DNA of 55,693 bases from a virus, in IMG/VR virus record IMGVR_UViG_3300045120_000102, positions 1 through 55,693 of that record. One strand, given 5' to 3'. Positions 53,719-55,693 of this stretch are shown here, piece by piece; the first letter of the stretch is position 1; each line of letters opens with the position of its first letter. The position numbers and the translations under genes were made by a program. The notes under the pieces were generated by a model. The model saw only the letters and a program-made list of their open reading frames with translations. It had not been told where the DNA came from and ran no database searches.

Positions 53719-53888
53719 GACGCCACCTCCTGGAATTCGGGTTCGCTGAGGACGGTGATCGTCCACGGGTTCCCCGACCCGGGGCATGTGTCGCGTCGGA
53801 TGCTGTCGCGGTGCCCGTAAATGTTGCCGCCGCGTGTTGGGGCGACGTTGCGTAGGCATACGGGGCACAGGTTCAGGGCGCGGCTCAC
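53715..53888 (-). CDS. Zinc-binding mini-protein (57 aa)
   Basis: GTG 53888 (GTGA overlap). MSRALNLCPVCLRNVAPTRG, YGHRDSIRRDTCPGSGNPWT. CxxC...H...C fits one zinc ion. The stop overlaps the next ATG. Confidence 0.58.
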   Translation of the reverse strand: MSRALNLCPVCLRNVAPTRGGNIYGHRDSIRRDTCPGSGNPWTITVLSEPEFQEVAS

Positions 53889-54058
53889 AGGCTTGCCTTC
53901 CAGTTCTTGTGTTCGCGTTCCCAGCGGTCGAAGTCCGCTATCCGCATGGCGTCGTTGACGTGCTTATCCCACGCGAACGCGGTGCGCAGTGTGCGAACGG
54001 AGTCCCACATGGCGGCGAGAGCACCAGCCGATGCAACGATGGCAATGATGAGGGTCAT
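53885..54058 (-). CDS. Small membrane protein (57 aa)
   Basis: ATG 54058 overlaps the upstream stop. MTLIIAIVASAGALAAMWDS is one N-terminal membrane helix; the rest (HVNDAMRIADFDRWEREHKN) is soluble and charged. Function unknown. Confidence 0.62.
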   Translation of the reverse strand: MTLIIAIVASAGALAAMWDSVRTLRTAFAWDKHVNDAMRIADFDRWEREHKNWKASL

Positions 54059-54387
54059 GACACGGTCACCCACTCCGAGCACGTCGACAGCAGCTCGTCG
54101 TAATCGCATGCCAGAGCCTGATCCCGGAACTCCGAGACGGTGTTGCGGTCAACCCCGGAGTCTTTCAATGCCGTCACGACAGCGCCGATGATGTTGTAGG
54201 CGTTCAATTCGTAACCTGTGAGATCAGCTATATTTGTGTGCGGCTCACCGGTTATGAGCCGCACCGTTATATGTGGATACCTGGGCGTTTTCGGTGCCCG
54301 GTATTCGGGATGCCCCCTAGGTACCGGGATGTGCATACCGCCGATCATCGGAAGGCCCGACCAATCCTGTTCGATGGCCTCACTCAT
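54055..54387 (-). CDS. Conserved phage protein (110 aa)
   Basis: MSEAIEQDWSGLPMIGGMHI, then YPHITVRLITGEPHTNIADL, GYELNAYNIIGAVVTALKDS, DYDELLSTCSEWVTVS. Alpha/beta, soluble. Its segment HITVRL...GxANA-like recurs in mycobacteriophage early proteins, role unknown. Confidence 0.68.
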   Translation of the reverse strand: MSEAIEQDWSGLPMIGGMHIPVPRGHPEYRAPKTPRYPHITVRLITGEPHTNIADLTGYELNAYNIIGAVVTALKDSGVDRNTVSEFRDQALACDYDELLSTCSEWVTVS

Positions 54388-54638
54388 GGCTGCGGTACCC
54401 CCGGGTACACCCGGTAGCAGTTCCGCCCACCGATCCCGAACACGTAGGTGCTCTCACAATGCGTGTAGCTGCCGTCGCTGGCGTAGTCGAAGTCGCAGTA
54501 CCCGCCGCCGAAGCCGAACGCGCCCCCGGACGCGCAGCCGGTCGCATTTGCGACATCGGTAGCACCCGTCGCGGCGAACCCTGCAGCAAGTCCGGCCGCG
54601 ATGAACGGTGCCGCAACAAGTTTCAATCCTAATCTCAT
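54384..54638 (-). CDS. Secreted Cys-rich protein (84 aa)
   Basis: ATG 54638 with GGGGAAG upstream; GTG 54659 is an in-frame alternative. MRLGLKLVAAPFIAAGLAAG is a signal peptide, with likely cleavage after ATDVANA. The mature part (TGCASGGAFGFGGGYCDFDY, THCESTYVFGIGGRNCYRVY) has four Cys, likely two disulfides. It resembles small mycobacterial secreted proteins. It would act outside the cell, and its part in phage biology is unknown. Confidence 0.72.
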   Translation of the reverse strand: MRLGLKLVAAPFIAAGLAAGFAATGATDVANATGCASGGAFGFGGGYCDFDYASDGSYTHCESTYVFGIGGRNCYRVYPGVPQP

Positions 54639-54655
54639 ACTCTTCCCCTTCAAGT

Positions 54656-54742
54656 TCACAGCGACACCAGGGCCAGGTACTCCAACGCCTTTGCCGCGCA
54701 ATACAATCCGACCAAACCAGCTACCGTCCGCAGGCATGTCAT
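54656..54742 (-). CDS. Mini-protein (28 aa)
   Basis: ATG 54742 overlaps the DUF732 gene stop (ATGA). MTCLRTVAGLVGLYCAAKAL then EYLALVSL: one hydrophobic helix. Its stop overlaps the alternative GTG of the next gene. Confidence 0.42.
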   Translation of the reverse strand: MTCLRTVAGLVGLYCAAKALEYLALVSL

Positions 54743-55062
54743 ACCGCCATCTCGTGACGGCCACGGCGACCGATCTGCTCCAAAAGCGGCCACCACTCAG
54801 GGCACAACTCATGGACGGACGCGTTGACGATGTCTGCTGTCGATTCGTCATCCCATCCGTCGACATGGACAGCGCCAGCGACTCTGAGAACCCCAGCTTC
54901 GGTCGGGTAGGTGGCGATTAGGCCGCATATCGTGTAGCCCCACTTCTCCGCGTAGGCCAGTTCAGCGGCGGATAGGTAGCCGTCCGCGCGGGCCAGGCCG
55001 GGGAACAGGATGCCGCAGAAGATGAGCAGTGGGCATGTCCACCAAAACCGCCACGGCTTCAT
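54739..55062 (-). CDS. DUF732-type secreted protein (107 aa)
   Basis: MKPWRFWWTCPLLIFCGILF followed by PGLARA is a signal peptide. The mature part (YLSAAELAYAEKWGYTICGL, IATYPTEAGVLRVAGAVH, ASVHELCPEWWPLL) has the helix pattern and paired Cys of DUF732, a family of secreted mycobacterial proteins also seen in mycobacteriophages. It would be exported by the host. A host-mimic or cell-surface role is possible. Confidence 0.78.
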   Translation of the reverse strand: MKPWRFWWTCPLLIFCGILFPGLARADGYLSAAELAYAEKWGYTICGLIATYPTEAGVLRVAGAVHVDGWDDESTADIVNASVHELCPEWWPLLEQIGRRGRHEMAV

Positions 55063-55693
55063 GCTGACACCGCCTCAACCACATCGCCGAACCGATCCAC
55101 CTCAACACACCCGATAACGACCCGCCGCGCCTTCACCTTGTCTCCCAACGTGACAATCTCATCCAGGCGCACACCACATTTGACGAACCTCGCCTCATCA
55201 GCTGGGCAACCAAGGAATCCGAGCGACCTGAGTGGGTGGTCACAAAAATGCAGACCACGTCCGCAATCTCGCCAAGACGCATCCCAATCAGGTGCCTCAG
55301 GGGTCGAACCTGGCGAGTAATCAACTCCGCGGTCGGTCGTCCACTCCCGGGTAACCGCCTTGTACACGTAGGCGATGCCGTCTTCGACGGTCACCCCGTG
55401 GTATGCGCACCATTCGGCCGGATCGTTGAAATCAATGGCAGTGCAGTCGATGATGTGGCCGTCCCCGTTGATGGTTACTCGCTGCGACCAAAGGTGTACG
55501 GCAACATATTTGGACGCCTCGACACGGCTGGAGTCCCACGCCTCGACACGGCTGGAGTCCCGCGCCACGACACTGCTGGAGCCCCGCGCCACGACACGGC
55601 TGGAGCCCCACGCCACGACACGGCTGGAGTCCCACGCCACGACACTGCTGGAGTCCCACGCCACGACACGGCTGGAGCCCCACGCCTCGACAC
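55059..55693 (-). CDS. Pentapeptide/octapeptide repeat protein, C-terminal part (begins at 292)
   Basis: The frame is open to the window end and joins the gene at 1-292. It begins with about 9 octapeptides of the form (D/G)SS(R/S)V(V/E)A(W/R), then ASKYVAVHLWSQRVTI and a domain of about 140 residues: YVYKAVTREWTTDRGVDYSP, DCGRGLHFCDHPLRSLGFLG, RFVKCGVRLDEIVTLGDKVK, ARRVVIGCVEVDRFGDV, like DUF7666 (recollection). The repeats probably form a solenoid that continues the pentapeptide helix. Function unknown. Confidence 0.85.
   Translation of the reverse strand, partial: VEAWGSSRVVAWDSSSVVAWDSSRVVAWGSSRVVARGSSSVVARDSSRVEAWDSSRVEASKYVAVHLWSQRVTINGDGHIIDCTAIDFNDPAEWCAYHGVTVEDGIAYVYKAVTREWTTDRGVDYSPGSTPEAPDWDASWRDCGRGLHFCDHPLRSLGFLGCPADEARFVKCGVRLDEIVTLGDKVKARRVVIGCVEVDRFGDVVEAVSA
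55519..55693 (-). repeat. 24-base tandem repeats encoding octapeptides
   Basis: About seven 24-base units (plus-strand form near acgccacgacacggctggag, then tccc) encode DSSRVVAW-like octapeptides. The copies are close to identical and differ mainly in codon 3, 6 and 8, so copy number could change by slippage. Confidence 0.85.

Noticed and set aside
55519-55693. Tandem 24-base repeats as a CRISPR array
   Set aside because: There are no unique spacers, units are contiguous and the repeats encode regular octapeptides in the open frame.

Overview
The window looks like the complete genome of a temperate siphovirus that infects mycobacteria or close relatives, cut open at an arbitrary point. The base composition is GC-rich, genes are packed with 1-13 base start/stop overlaps, and the late genes have the order of mycobacteriophages. 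Host clues are a LysB-type mycolyl esterase (8902-9858), an Rpf-like domain inside the tape measure, a DUF732-type secreted protein and small mycobacterial-style secreted and lipoproteins. The two window ends join in frame: a gene starting at 292 on the minus strand runs off base 1 and re-enters at 55693, giving one 308-residue product. The 55,693 bases are therefore best read as a circle or a circularly closed assembly.

Layout: almost everything is on the minus strand, so a conventional map is the reverse complement. Read in that direction, 55693->42984 is the early region: secreted proteins, a Sak4-like RecA ATPase, an HNH protein, an SNF2-like helicase with a DNA methyltransferase, an HNH/replication-type gene, a DnaD-like replication protein and a run of small Cys/His proteins. 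Then comes a small group with a lipoprotein (42890->41517) and the packaging region (41368->38620). Structural genes follow: portal, MuF, scaffold, capsid, connectors, major tail protein, frameshifted tail chaperones, tape measure and about a dozen minor tail genes (38619->12396). The lysis region (12341->6302) has lysA, lysB and an unusually large set of tiny membrane proteins.

The immunity switch is at 4161-6186. A short XRE repressor and a tyrosine integrase are read on the plus strand with a one-base overlap, followed by a zinc-ribbon membrane protein. Diverging from them on the minus strand is a MerR-like Xis/Cro gene, then an antirepressor and small genes leading back to the window start. 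The Xis/Cro promoter has a perfect -35 TTGACA and appears leaderless. The gene packing leaves little room for attP outside the repressor gene, which suggests integration-dependent immunity.

Three plus-strand or free-standing HNH genes (14859, 40504 and the minus-strand 10001 gene) interrupt the late operon and look like homing endonucleases. No tRNA gene and no CRISPR array was seen, and no stretch longer than 300 bases lacks a gene. Notable items for follow-up: a 619-residue protein built of about 28 tandem repeats of about 20 residues, a lipoprotein with its own leaderless promoter, lysB and a neighbouring gene that seem to lack a canonical start codon, and a fusion of pentapeptide and octapeptide repeats split by the window ends.
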